Assembly (NCBI GenBank): GCA_038237805.1 | Contig: JBBRYI010000010.1 | Span: 62,001 to 126,000, forward strand | Source: JBBQFI01 sp038237805 | GTDB lineage: Bacteria > Verrucomicrobiota > Verrucomicrobiia > Chthoniobacterales > UBA10450 | DNA: 64,000 nt | Direction of reading: 5' to 3' | Shown here: in pieces, positions 16,780-25,784 of the stretch | Layout: every line of letters starts with the position of its first letter | How positions within the stretch are numbered: position 1 is the stretch's first letter | Position numbers and translations under genes: made by a program | Notes under the pieces: model-generated | What the model was told of the DNA's origin: nothing | What the model saw: the letters and a program-made list of their open reading frames with translations, nothing else | The model's database searches: none

Positions 16780-18240
16780 ATGGGTGATTTCTTCTCCGAT
16801 TACGAAGTCGGAGAATTTTTCGACGAAATGTTTGCCGGCCCAGACGCGGTCCGTCCTCATTACGGTAAATTGCTCGATCGATTCAAGGAAATGGAGCGCA
16901 GCGAATTCGATCGCAAGCGCGAGCTGGCAGCGTCCACATTTTTGCGACAGGGAATCACTTTCACAGTTTACAACGACGAACAGGGCACGGAACGGATTTT
17001 TCCTTTCGATTTGATTCCGCGAATCATTCCCGCCAAAGAGTGGGATCTAATCGAACGCGGACTGGTGCAGCGCATCACTGCGCTCAATTTGTTTTTGCAC
17101 GACATTTACCATTCGCAAAACATCCTGCGCGATGGCGTCATCCCGAAACACATCGTCTGGGAAGCGACGAATTTTCGGCCGGAGTTCATGCACTTCGATG
17201 TGCCAAAGAATATCTATATTCACATTTGCGGGACCGATTTGGTGCGCGATCGCGACGGAAATTATCTCGTGCTCGAAGACAATGCGCGTTGCCCTTCCGG
17301 TGTTTCCTACGTGCTCGAAAATCGGCAGGCGATGAAGCGCGTCTTTCCGAATCTTTTCGCAAAACATCGCGTGCGGCCGGTGGAAGATTACAGTCAGGAA
17401 TTGCTCAATGTGCTGCGCTACATCGCACCGGACCGCAGTGATGAGCCGACCGTCGTTTTGCTAACGCCGGGAACTTACAACTCGGCTTACTTCGAACATT
17501 CATTTCTGGCACGCTCGATGGGGATTGAAATCGTGGAAGGGCGCGATCTTGTCGCTCACGATGGGAAAGTTTGCATGCGGACAACCAAAGGATTGAGTCG
17601 TGTCGACGTCATATATCGGCGAATCAACGACGACTTTCTCGATCCAAGAATTTTCCGAAAAGATTCCGGACTCGGCGTTCCAGGTCTGGTTGAGGCATAC
17701 CGTCGCGGGAATGTTAGTCTGGCGAATTCCATCGGCACCGGTGTGGCCGACGACAAAGTCGTTTACCATTTTGTGCCGAAAATGATTCGTTACTATCTCG
17801 ATCAAGATCCGATTCTTCCGAATGTTCCGACTTATCTCGCCTCGGTGAAGGAAGACCTTTCCTACATTCTGGAAAATATTTCCGAGCTGGTAGTGAAAGC
17901 TGCGAACGAAAGCGGCGGCTACGGAATGCTCGTGGGGACACAGGCGACCAAAGAGGAGATCGAGGATTTTCGCGAGCGGGTGCGCAAAGATCCGCGCAAC
18001 TACATCGCGCAACCGGTCGTCCCGCTTTCACGCGCGCCGTCGTTTTGCGAGACATCGATGCAAGGGCGGCACCTCGATCTGCGGCCTTTCATTTTGTACG
18101 GCGAAAAGGTGACGATAGTCCCGGGCGGTCTCTCGCGTGTGGCGTTAAAAGCAGGTTCGATCGTGGTGAACTCTTCGCAAGGTGGTGGCAGCAAGGACAC
18201 CTGGGTTCTGGACGAAGAAAACGGAGACCGAAATGCTTAG
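16780..18240 (+). CDS. Circularly permuted ATP-grasp protein (DUF404/DUF407 type)
   Basis: 486 aa. The block order PFDLIPRIIPAKEWDLIERGLVQRITALNLFLHDIYH, then LVLEDNARCPSGVSYVLENR, then KAANESGGYGMLVG and RHLDLRPFILYG, is the CP_ATPgrasp_1 family. Members are predicted to form peptide-like bonds and are almost always followed by an alpha-E gene, as here. The families are known from comparative genomics linking them to transglutaminase-like proteases and amidotransferases, suggesting a peptide-based system; the real product is unknown. Start at 16780. The last 8 bp overlap the following alpha-E gene. Confidence 0.9.
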   Translation: MGDFFSDYEVGEFFDEMFAGPDAVRPHYGKLLDRFKEMERSEFDRKRELAASTFLRQGITFTVYNDEQGTERIFPFDLIPRIIPAKEWDLIERGLVQRITALNLFLHDIYHSQNILRDGVIPKHIVWEATNFRPEFMHFDVPKNIYIHICGTDLVRDRDGNYLVLEDNARCPSGVSYVLENRQAMKRVFPNLFAKHRVRPVEDYSQELLNVLRYIAPDRSDEPTVVLLTPGTYNSAYFEHSFLARSMGIEIVEGRDLVAHDGKVCMRTTKGLSRVDVIYRRINDDFLDPRIFRKDSGLGVPGLVEAYRRGNVSLANSIGTGVADDKVVYHFVPKMIRYYLDQDPILPNVPTYLASVKEDLSYILENISELVVKAANESGGYGMLVGTQATKEEIEDFRERVRKDPRNYIAQPVVPLSRAPSFCETSMQGRHLDLRPFILYGEKVTIVPGGLSRVALKAGSIVVNSSQGGGSKDTWVLDEENGDRNA

Positions 18241-19213
18241 TCGCGTCGCCGATTCTCTTTATTGGATGAGCCGCTACATCGAGCGCGCGGAAAACAATGC
18301 GCGCATCGCGGAGGTGAATCTGCAGTTGCTGCTCGATCTGGCGAACCAACCCAATGCGGACATGCAACAGCAGTGGAATCCGATCATCAGTTCGCTGGAA
18401 GAAAACGAACTGTTTGCTTCGCTCTACGCCACCCTCGATGGCACAGCCGCGATCGATTTCGTCTGTCTGCAGGAAAAAAATCCGAATTCCATTTCGTCCT
18501 GTCTCACACTCGCGCGCGAAAATGCGCGCAGCACTCGAGAACAGATGTCGAGTGAGATGTGGGAACAGATCAACCGGCTCTATCTTTTTGTGCAAAGCGA
18601 AGCCGGCCAGGAGCTGCTGCGCGAGAGTCCGTACGAATTTTTCAAGCGCATCGTCGCCGGCTCGCATCTTTTTCAAGGCATCACCGACGCCACCATGACG
18701 CATGGCGAAGGCTGGGATTTCATTCGCATCGGCAAACTGCTCGAGCGGGCCGACTGCACCTCGCGGATTCTGGATGTGAAGTATCACATTCTCCTCCCCT
18801 CGGGCGAGCGAGTGGGCGGCAACGTCGATACCATTCAATGGATGGCGGTGCTGAAATCTTGCAGCGCACTCGAAGCGTATCGCAAAATTTATGTCGACCA
18901 GGTTGCGCCGTGGAAGGTGGCCGAGTTCATCATCACGCACGCTGATTTTCCACGCTCAATCAGATTCAGCGTCGATTCGCTCGATGCCGCACTGCATCGG
19001 ATTTCGGGATCGAGCGAAGCAAACTACGCGAATGAGGTGGAGCGTTTGTCCGGGCGCTTACGTTCCGATCTCGATTACATCACCATCGCCGACATCTTCG
19101 AATTCGGATTGCACGAGTATCTGGAAAATATTCAGGAACGCCTCGTCGAAGTCAGCGGCGCGCTCTATTCCACTTACTGCGCGAGCGAAGTGGAGGAGTC
19201 GGTTACGGGTTAA
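18233..19213 (+). CDS. Alpha-E domain protein (DUF403)
   Basis: 326 aa, all-helical, starting MLSRVADSLYWMSRYIERAEN, the hallmark of the alpha-E family; EGWDFIRIGKLLERADCTSRILDVKYH repeats the same helical signature in mid-protein. The ATG at 18233 overlaps the end of the ATP-grasp gene by 8 bp; a longer frame from 18182 would run inside that gene. In many genomes this pair is followed by a transglutaminase-like protease and sometimes a proteasome-like hydrolase. None of these is next here: a prepilin peptidase gene faces it and overlaps by 11 bp. Confidence 0.9.
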   Translation: MLSRVADSLYWMSRYIERAENNARIAEVNLQLLLDLANQPNADMQQQWNPIISSLEENELFASLYATLDGTAAIDFVCLQEKNPNSISSCLTLARENARSTREQMSSEMWEQINRLYLFVQSEAGQELLRESPYEFFKRIVAGSHLFQGITDATMTHGEGWDFIRIGKLLERADCTSRILDVKYHILLPSGERVGGNVDTIQWMAVLKSCSALEAYRKIYVDQVAPWKVAEFIITHADFPRSIRFSVDSLDAALHRISGSSEANYANEVERLSGRLRSDLDYITIADIFEFGLHEYLENIQERLVEVSGALYSTYCASEVEESVTG

Positions 19214-20294
19214 TCAATTCGGCATACCAGCGCACAAGCGAATTGCCGAAGAACACCCAAATCAACGCGCCACCGGCAAGATAAGGTCCAAATGGTAGCT
19301 TTGCCGACCAAACGCGCTTACCGATCATCAATGTCGTTAGGCCAACGATCGACCCAAGGAGCGAGCCGGCGAAGATGGTGAAGAGAACGGCGCGCCATCC
19401 GAGAAAAGCGCCGATGGCCGCGAGAAATTTCAAGTCGCCACGGCCCATTGCTTCACGCGGAATTTGCAATTCGCGCACGATTCCCGAGATGCGGTCGATC
19501 TTGTCCAGAGGCAGCGTTTCCCCCGCGACCGTGACGCGATCGTAATGACACTGCAACGTTACGTTCCCCAGCATGCGGTCATCGATCACAGCCTCATCGC
19601 AATGCAGCAAGAGGAGATCTTTTTCCCGCGCAAAATGATCGCTCCATAAACTTCGCTCTTCGCCGACGACAAAATCCGCGTCGTCGCCGGAGCGCGCCCA
19701 GGTGAAGACGGTTGGTTGTTCGAATCGAATTCTTTTTTTTCCGAAAGCGATTTTGCCACCTTCCAGAACGAGCCAAAGAATTGCGTAACCGAGCGCAGCC
19801 GAGCCCGCCGAAATAGCGACGGCCAGCAGACGCCGATCGGTCGACATGAGCGCCGGCAAAATGAAACTCGCGATGAGGCCGGCAGCGATTCCGCCCAGGG
19901 TAATTTCATCCGGAATGATGAAGTGTTCGAAGTCGACAAAGGTCGCGACGATCAACAGAGAAACGAAAATCCAATAGGCGATCGCGATTGGCCACGGGAA
20001 AGAACGCCAAACGGCGAGAAAAAGGACAGCAGTAACGAGTTCGACGGCGAAATAACGAAACGCAATTTTGCCTCCGCAATTTGCGCAACGACCGCGCAAG
20101 ACGATCCAACTGACGAGGGGCACATTTTGATACCACGGAATTTCCTTTTTGCATGAGGGACAAAAAGATCGGCGCGGCTGATTGACGGAAAGATCGCGCG
20201 GCAAGCGATAGACGCAGACATTGAGAAACGAACCGACGACCGCGCCGAGAACGAATGCGAAAATCTCGAAGACTAAACGATCGGAAAAAGCCAC
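19203..20294 (-). CDS. pilD: Type IV prepilin peptidase / N-methyltransferase (A24 family)
   Basis: 363 aa, longer than the usual 250-290. The N-terminal methyltransferase part has GSFLNVCVYRLP and the zinc-binding cysteines FCPSCKKEIPWYQN ... CANCGGKIAFRY. The aspartic protease sites are the Asp in FVDFEHFIIPDE and the GxGD-type Asp in AMGRGDLK. Between them an insertion of about 85 residues (about residues 180-265), partly polar, separates two membrane segments. The enzyme cleaves leader peptides of type IV pilins or type II secretion pseudopilins. Last gene of a minus-strand run folB-nudix-tatC-pilD, 6 bp after tatC. Carries the dispersed 9-mer at 19334. Confidence 0.92.
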   Translation of the reverse strand: MAFSDRLVFEIFAFVLGAVVGSFLNVCVYRLPRDLSVNQPRRSFCPSCKKEIPWYQNVPLVSWIVLRGRCANCGGKIAFRYFAVELVTAVLFLAVWRSFPWPIAIAYWIFVSLLIVATFVDFEHFIIPDEITLGGIAAGLIASFILPALMSTDRRLLAVAISAGSAALGYAILWLVLEGGKIAFGKKRIRFEQPTVFTWARSGDDADFVVGEERSLWSDHFAREKDLLLLHCDEAVIDDRMLGNVTLQCHYDRVTVAGETLPLDKIDRISGIVRELQIPREAMGRGDLKFLAAIGAFLGWRAVLFTIFAGSLLGSIVGLTTLMIGKRVWSAKLPFGPYLAGGALIWVFFGNSLVRWYAELINP

Positions 20295-20300
20295 GCGATT

Positions 20301-21083
20301 CTAGGCGGCGCCGATTCGTGCTGCGCGACGTTGCATGAACCACGCGATCCAGATGCAGCTTTCGTAAAGCAAACACATCGGCAGGCTCATCGCGACTAGC
20401 GTAAGCACATCCGGCGTCGGCGTAATGATGGTGGCGAGGATAAAGATGAGGACGATGGCGTAAGGACGAGTGCGCGCCATGAAAGCGTAGGTGACTAAAC
20501 CAAACCGCACGAGAGCGAGAACGACCACGGGTAATTCAAAAGCAAGACCGAAGCCGAGCGTGAATCTTGTCACGAAAGAATAATATTGTTGCACCGTCCA
20601 CATCGGCGCCCAGCCTAACGATTGCGTGTCGTGAAAGAAAAAGAGGATCGTTTTGGGCAAGAGCCAGAAAAAGCAAACGAACACGCCGGTCAGGAAGAGT
20701 GCGAAACTCACGAAGATCGCTGGCAGGAGAAACCGCTTTTCCATTGCCGTAAGCGCGGGCAGGACGAACTCCGCAAGAAAGTAGAGCAGAATCGGAAACG
20801 AAATGACGATGCCGGCGTAGAAGGCGAGATGGAACGATATGGTAATGGAATCGGTGATGCCCAACGCACGCAGGACGCCCACTTGCGAGCCCACTTCGCG
20901 CAGTGGCCGCTGCAGGATTTGCACAAGCGAAGTGCGAAAGCTGAAGCATAGGATCATCGCCAGAATCAGGGTGATGGCCATTTTTACGATGGTCCATCGC
21001 AAGTCTTCCAGATGCTCGAGAAGCGGTTTCGACGATTCGCTTTCGGGCAGGTTGCGAAATTTAAAAAGATTTCGGAGCGTCAT
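20301..21083 (-). CDS. tatC: Twin-arginine translocase subunit TatC
   Basis: 260 aa with six hydrophobic segments, the substrate-receptor subunit of the Tat system for folded proteins. The conserved N-terminus is LLEHLEDLRWTIVKM (normally H-L-x-E-L-R-x-R), followed by RPLREVG, FAYLKA-like loops and the conserved FGLAFELPVVVLALVRFGLV and ATIITPTPDVLT stretches. tatA/B are not in the window. Its ATG overlaps the stop of the Nudix gene by ATGA. Contains the dispersed 9-mer at 20613 (Ser-Leu-Gly). Confidence 0.94.
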   Translation of the reverse strand: MTLRNLFKFRNLPESESSKPLLEHLEDLRWTIVKMAITLILAMILCFSFRTSLVQILQRPLREVGSQVGVLRALGITDSITISFHLAFYAGIVISFPILLYFLAEFVLPALTAMEKRFLLPAIFVSFALFLTGVFVCFFWLLPKTILFFFHDTQSLGWAPMWTVQQYYSFVTRFTLGFGLAFELPVVVLALVRFGLVTYAFMARTRPYAIVLIFILATIITPTPDVLTLVAMSLPMCLLYESCIWIAWFMQRRAARIGAA

Positions 21084-21742
21084 CGTGGGGAAATTTTATC
21101 CAAGGAAAGAAATCCGCGCGCAACTAAGCGCGCGCAGATGCTGAGCGTGTTTGCATCGCGAATCTCGTTTTCCGCGATCATTCGCGCGAGTTCAGGTGGA
21201 CTGAAACTTCGGCAATCCAAAATCGATTCCGATTCGTCGCGGGCGTGGCCATCCGGCGTTTCTTCGATCGGCCGGACAAGGAAAAAATAACCGCGCTCAT
21301 CCGTAAAGCCGGGTGAAGAAAAATAATCGCCGAGCGCGATCATTTCTCCATCTTTCGCGAGTTGATAACCAGTTTCCTCGCGCAGCTCTCGCAACGCTAC
21401 AGCTTTGATGGTTTCCTGGTCTAAGGAGCGGCCGGGGTCGGCGCCCCCAGCTACAGGGTCGTCGATTTGGCCGCCTGGCACTTCCCATATGGCTGCGCGG
21501 ATCGGAATTCGCTCCTGTCGAATCAAGAGCAATTTTCCGTCACGTGTCATCGGCGCGATGATCACTGCTGATTTGCGTTGCACGATCGTCCACGAGCGCG
21601 GTTCGGATCGCGCTGGCGTGCAAACTTCTTCGGTCACGACGCGAAGATTTCGATTCGTAAAATGGGTTTCGGTGGAAATTGTCTTCCATTCATCATTCTG
21701 ACTCATCGCCGGAAAGAGTAGGGGCGAATGACTCCTAATCAA
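21080..21742 (-). CDS. Nudix hydrolase, ADP-ribose pyrophosphatase type
   Basis: 220 aa. The Nudix box is recognisable as a glycine pair in EVPGGQIDD, then after an unusually long loop the catalytic core ALRELREETGYQ (R-E-x-x-E-E-x-G). It would hydrolyse a nucleoside diphosphate linked to another moiety, such as ADP-ribose or an NDP-sugar. Start at 21742 forms an ATGA overlap with the end of folB, favouring it; the ATG at 21706 (MSQNDEWK) would give a more usual N-terminus and is possible. Its stop overlaps the tatC start by 4 bp. Confidence 0.88.
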   Translation of the reverse strand: MIRSHSPLLFPAMSQNDEWKTISTETHFTNRNLRVVTEEVCTPARSEPRSWTIVQRKSAVIIAPMTRDGKLLLIRQERIPIRAAIWEVPGGQIDDPVAGGADPGRSLDQETIKAVALRELREETGYQLAKDGEMIALGDYFSSPGFTDERGYFFLVRPIEETPDGHARDESESILDCRSFSPPELARMIAENEIRDANTLSICARLVARGFLSLDKISPR

Positions 21743-22104
21743 TTCGCCAGTCCGTCACGCGTAATGATGACGGCCACGTGCGCGGCATCGGGCAAAACGA
21801 ATTTACGCAGTTCGATCCGAAGGCGGCGAATGGGAAGATCTCGCAGCAAGCGTTCGGCAATTGTTTCGGCGAGTGTCTCGATCAATTTGTCGCGCCGTTC
21901 ATCCACCACATCGCGCACCAAGCGAGCGATGGCGGAGTAGTTGATCGTGCTGCCAATGTTGTCATCGAGAGCGTGCAGGCCCGCTTTTGGCCAGACCGTG
22001 ATCGTGACGGTGATCCGTTGCGGCTTGTCGCGTTCATGATCGGGCACACCGACATGCGCAAACATCTCCAGTTGCTCGACGTGGATTGCGTCATCGGAAT
22101 TCAC
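21739..22104 (-). CDS. folB: Dihydroneopterin aldolase
   Basis: 121 aa, the normal size for FolB, which converts dihydroneopterin to 6-hydroxymethyl-dihydropterin in folate synthesis. Seen: IHVEQLEMFAHVGVPDHERDKPQRI (the conserved GV-x-x-x-E segment with the catalytic Glu), TINYSAIARLVRDVV and LIETLAETIAERLL. The C-terminal strand RLRIELRKFVLPDAAHVAVIITR fits. First gene of the minus-strand operon with the Nudix hydrolase, tatC and prepilin peptidase. No other fol gene is adjacent, but folD is elsewhere in the window at 43757-44641. Confidence 0.93.
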   Translation of the reverse strand: MNSDDAIHVEQLEMFAHVGVPDHERDKPQRITVTITVWPKAGLHALDDNIGSTINYSAIARLVRDVVDERRDKLIETLAETIAERLLRDLPIRRLRIELRKFVLPDAAHVAVIITRDGLAN

Positions 22105-22269
22105 GATCGTAACGTGCTATGAAAAAAGCGAGAAACCACTAAAAGCTATCGTAGGTCTGGTTGGCTAACGAGCCGAAAAAATCCTCCAGAATAATTTTGT
22201 ATACAGCGCATTTAATTTCCCGTAGAAGGCGAGAATGAACCCCCAATCTAAATCCCCGATGAAACTATT

Positions 22270-24984
22270 ATGAGAACACGAAGAAAAATCTTAAGTGCGA
22301 CGATCGACACCTCAACCAAATGGGGATCGAATTTCCCTGCGCGCGCCTTGTCGTGGCGAGCACCGGAAAACAGAGCAAAAACCCCCTCACAGGCAGAAGA
22401 AGTCAGTAATCCTCTTAAAACATTGATACTGGCATCGCTCCTCGGATTCGCCGGTTTCAGCGGAGCCAACGTTGCTCAGGCCCAATCAAATTACGAACCC
22501 TATTCCTTCACCATTTTTGCGGGGACCCCTGGCGACCACGGCAGCAATGACGGGGTGGCCAAGGCGCCGCAGTTCAATTATCCCAATGGTGTGGCGGTGG
22601 ACAGCGCGGGTAATGTCTATGTGGCAGATGCCTATAACGACACCATCCGCAAAATCACACCTGCCGGAGTTGTCAGCACCTTCGCCGGTTCGCCGGGCGT
22701 CTTTGGCAGCGCCGACGGCACCGGCAGTGCGGCGCGGTTTTATTTTCCCAATGGCGTGGCGGTGGACAGCGCGGGCAATGTTTATGTGGCCGATACCACT
22801 AACGCCACCATCCGCAAGATCACCCCAGCTGGCGTTGTGAGCACTCTCGCGGGTTTGGCCGGCGTAAATGGGAGCGCCAACGGCACCGGCAGTGCAGCGC
22901 GGTTTTTTCATCCTTATGGCGTGGCGGTAGACAGCGCGGGCAATGTTTATGTGGCAGATACCAGTAATCAGACTATTCGCAAGATCACACCCGCGGGAGC
23001 TGTCAGCACTCTCGCGGGTTCGCCTGGCGTCGTTGGCAGCGCCGACGGAACCGGCAGCGCGGCGCGGTTTAACTATCCCAATAGTTTGGCGGTAGACAGC
23101 GCGGGCAACATTTTTGTGGCAGATACCCAAAACTCCACCATCCGCAAGATCACCCCGGGCGGCGTAGTAAGCACCTTCGCCGGTTCGCCCGGCGTCAATG
23201 GCAGCGCCGACGGCACGGGCAACGCGGCGTTTTTTTATTATCCCTATGGCGTGACGGTGGACAGCGCGGGCAACATTTTTGTGGCAGATAGCACTAACTC
23301 TACCATCCGCAAGATCACACCGGCTCGCGTGGTAAGCACTCTCGCGGGTTCGCCCGGCATCGTGGGTAGCGCCGACGGCACCGGGAGCGCCGCGCAGTTC
23401 AATAATCCCTATGGCGTAGCGGTAACCAGCGCGGGCAATGTTTTTGTGACAGATACTTATAATCTAACTATTCGCAAGGTCACATCCGCTGGAGTTGTCA
23501 GCACCGTCGCGGGTTCAGTCGGCTTTGCGGGCAGCGACGACGGCGCCGGGATAGCGGCGAAGTTTTATAATCCCTACGGCGTGGTAGTGAATAGCGCGGG
23601 CACTGTTTATGTGGCGGATACCAATAACTCCACCATCCGCAAGATCACAGCGGCTGGCGTCGTGAGCACCTTCGCCGGTTCGCCTGGCGTCATTGGCAGC
23701 GCCAATGGCACCGGGAGTGCCGCGCAGTTCAATAATCCCAGCGGTGTTGCGGTGGACAGCCCGGGGAATGTTTATGTCGCAGATACCAATAACCAGACTA
23801 TTCGCAAGATCACATCCGCTGGAGTTGTCACCACCTTCGCCGGTTTGCCCGGCGCCGTTGGCAGCGCGGATGGTACCGGCAGTGCGGCGCGGTTTAACTA
23901 TCCCAATGGCGTGGCGGCGGACAGCGCGGGCAATGTCTATGTCGCAGATACCGGTAACCAAACCATCCGCAAGATCACACCGGCTGGCGTAGTGAGCACC
24001 TTTGCCGGTTCGCCGGGCGTCGTCGGCAGCGCCAATGGCACCGGCGCTGCAGCGCGGTTTTCTTCTCCTTATGGTGTGGCGGTGGACAGCGCGGGCAATG
24101 TTTATGTCGCAGACTCCGGTAATGCCACCATTCGCAAGATCACACCAGCCGCCGCAGTGAGCACTCTCGCAGGTTCGCCCGGCGCTACCGGCAGCGCCGA
24201 TGGCACCGGGAGCGCTGCGCGATTCGACTTTTCCACTGGCGTAGCGGTAGATAGCGCGGGCAATGTGTATGTGATGGATAGTAATAATTTTCTCATCCGC
24301 AAAATTACGGCCGGTGGGGTTGTGACTACGGTCGCAGGTTTACCTGGCTTCGGCGGCAGCGCCAACGGCACAGGGAGCGACGCGCGGTTTTCATTCGCCT
24401 ACGGTGTGGCGGTAGACGGCGCGGGTAATGTTTATGTAGCCGATACCATTAACTCCGCGATTCGCATCGGCGGCGGCTTCAGCGCTGTTTCCCGCAAAAC
24501 TCATGGAGGAGCCGGGAATTTCGATATCAATCTGCCTCTCACCGGAACAGCCGGAGTTGAATGCCGCACGGGCGGCGCCAGCAATGCTTATCAAATTATC
24601 GTGACCGCACCAGGCATCGCCCCGAGTAGCGTGGCGGTGACTTCAGGTGTAGGCGTGGTAGATAGCGCCAGCACCAGTGCAGATGAAAAACAGCTAACGA
24701 TAAATCTTAGTGGTGTCAGCAATGCGCAAGCGGTCATAGTGACTTTGCGTGGCCGAGACGATTCCAGGAATACAGACGATGTCGCCGTAAAGATGCGCGT
24801 TCTCGTGGGCGACACCACTGGCAACGGCACCGTCAACAGCTCGGACGTTAGTCAGACTAAGGCGAGCTCAGGAGAAGTGATCAATACCGCGAATTTCCGG
24901 AGGGACGTTAATGTCAGTGGCGCAATTAGCAGTTCGGATGTCAGTTTGGTAAAATCAAAAACGGGCACGTCAGTTCCACCGTAA
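22270..24984 (+). CDS. Secreted NHL beta-propeller protein with 12 repeats and dockerin-like C-terminus
   Basis: 904 aa. A hydrophobic stretch LKTLILASLLGFAGFSGANVAQAQS near residues 48-72 looks like a signal peptide; because it starts late, the true start may be an unusual codon downstream of 22270. Residues about 78-735 hold twelve near-identical 55-residue NHL repeats with the frame GVAVDSAGNVYVADTxN then TIRKITPAG. The next region has FDINLPLTGTAGVECRTGG, a domain seen in Verrucomicrobia secreted proteins. The end, VGDTTGNGTVNSSDVSQTKA ... DVNVSGAISSSDVSLVKS, resembles a type I dockerin (paired D-x-N-x-D-x-x-SSDV calcium loops). Likely an extracellular or surface ligand-binding protein. 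Confidence 0.88.
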   Translation: MRTRRKILSATIDTSTKWGSNFPARALSWRAPENRAKTPSQAEEVSNPLKTLILASLLGFAGFSGANVAQAQSNYEPYSFTIFAGTPGDHGSNDGVAKAPQFNYPNGVAVDSAGNVYVADAYNDTIRKITPAGVVSTFAGSPGVFGSADGTGSAARFYFPNGVAVDSAGNVYVADTTNATIRKITPAGVVSTLAGLAGVNGSANGTGSAARFFHPYGVAVDSAGNVYVADTSNQTIRKITPAGAVSTLAGSPGVVGSADGTGSAARFNYPNSLAVDSAGNIFVADTQNSTIRKITPGGVVSTFAGSPGVNGSADGTGNAAFFYYPYGVTVDSAGNIFVADSTNSTIRKITPARVVSTLAGSPGIVGSADGTGSAAQFNNPYGVAVTSAGNVFVTDTYNLTIRKVTSAGVVSTVAGSVGFAGSDDGAGIAAKFYNPYGVVVNSAGTVYVADTNNSTIRKITAAGVVSTFAGSPGVIGSANGTGSAAQFNNPSGVAVDSPGNVYVADTNNQTIRKITSAGVVTTFAGLPGAVGSADGTGSAARFNYPNGVAADSAGNVYVADTGNQTIRKITPAGVVSTFAGSPGVVGSANGTGAAARFSSPYGVAVDSAGNVYVADSGNATIRKITPAAAVSTLAGSPGATGSADGTGSAARFDFSTGVAVDSAGNVYVMDSNNFLIRKITAGGVVTTVAGLPGFGGSANGTGSDARFSFAYGVAVDGAGNVYVADTINSAIRIGGGFSAVSRKTHGGAGNFDINLPLTGTAGVECRTGGASNAYQIIVTAPGIAPSSVAVTSGVGVVDSASTSADEKQLTINLSGVSNAQAVIVTLRGRDDSRNTDDVAVKMRVLVGDTTGNGTVNSSDVSQTKASSGEVINTANFRRDVNVSGAISSSDVSLVKSKTGTSVPP
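22501..24470 (+). repeat. Tandem 165-bp coding repeats (12 copies)
   Basis: Each unit encodes about 55 residues. Neighbouring copies share long DNA stretches, e.g. GTGGACAGCGCGGGCAATGT recurs in most, so they look recently expanded or homogenised rather than merely similar at protein level. Not a CRISPR: units are much too long and all are coding. Confidence 0.85.
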
Positions 24985-25147
24985 AAGGTGGGATGATTGC
25001 TAAATGCGAGGAGTACCATGGGAAGCTTGGAATGTTGTCCCGATGGGTCACGCACGCAGCTGAATTTCCCCGCGGCCTATCCTAACATTTAGCCACTCCG
25101 GATCGGAATGCCGAAGCAAATCCACCGATGGCCGTTCGCATCGAAAG

Positions 25148-25507
25148 TTATCCGACGCGGAAGCGCACATCGCGAACGGTCTTGCCGCCGAAGCGCTGCT
25201 TCAGTTTTCGCAAAATGGCCACCTTCGATATTTGCTCCAGCTCGTAATGCAGTGCCGGCTGCAGAACGCGAACGTAAAGCACACCTTCGCGCAGACTGAC
25301 CGGCGCAGAGTGCGCGGCGATAAATTCGCCAACAATTTGCGCCCACGCTTCGATCACTTCGTTTTCGTGCAATCGCTCGCTCAGTCCGAGGCGTTGCATT
25401 AATTTCGGTAGAACGTCTGAGGCCCTTTGCCAACGATCGGGGCGTTGTTTGAACTCCGGCAGTCCTCGCCATTCGGCGATCACGGCAGCGCGGAGAGTGG
25501 AGTTCAT
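25148..25507 (-). CDS. DUF721 / DciA-like protein
   Basis: 119 aa. Layout typical of DUF721: a short N-terminal helix, then VLPKLMQRLGLSERLHENEVIEAWAQIVGEFIAAHS, REGVLYVRVLQPALHYELEQISKVAILRKLKQRFG and DVRFRVG. DciA proteins are DnaA/DnaB loader-associated factors in most bacteria that lack DnaC; DUF721 genes elsewhere are annotated as RNA-binding. The gene stands alone; upstream 25508-25784 (277 bp) shows no ORF I would support, no tRNA and no clear promoter. Confidence 0.75.
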   Translation of the reverse strand: MNSTLRAAVIAEWRGLPEFKQRPDRWQRASDVLPKLMQRLGLSERLHENEVIEAWAQIVGEFIAAHSAPVSLREGVLYVRVLQPALHYELEQISKVAILRKLKQRFGGKTVRDVRFRVG

Positions 25508-25784
25508 CGTTTTACTTAGCCACAGATGAGGAGAGATGAAATATCGATTTTTCGCCTGCTCAGCGAGGATTTGTATCCGGCAAATTTTTGAGAACTCCGC
25601 CGCGCGCTTTTCGTAGAAGCTTGTGAACGAGGGCTGGCTGCTCCCCCCAGAACAGTAAGCTCGATCAGGCTCCTAAATATTGGTTGCAGGATCGATCCGA
25701 AAAACGGTGACGCCCAATGCGAAGCAAGAGAAGTCATTTTTTTACGCTTGAGGTATAACGGACTGGAGAACACGATGACGCTTC

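Noticed and set aside
18089..18940. A 283-codon minus-strand frame over the alpha-E gene
   Set aside because: Antisense to conserved alpha-E helices; no family resemblance.
22501..24470. Repeats in the NHL gene as a possible CRISPR array
   Set aside because: Units are 165 bp, all coding and contiguous with no spacers.
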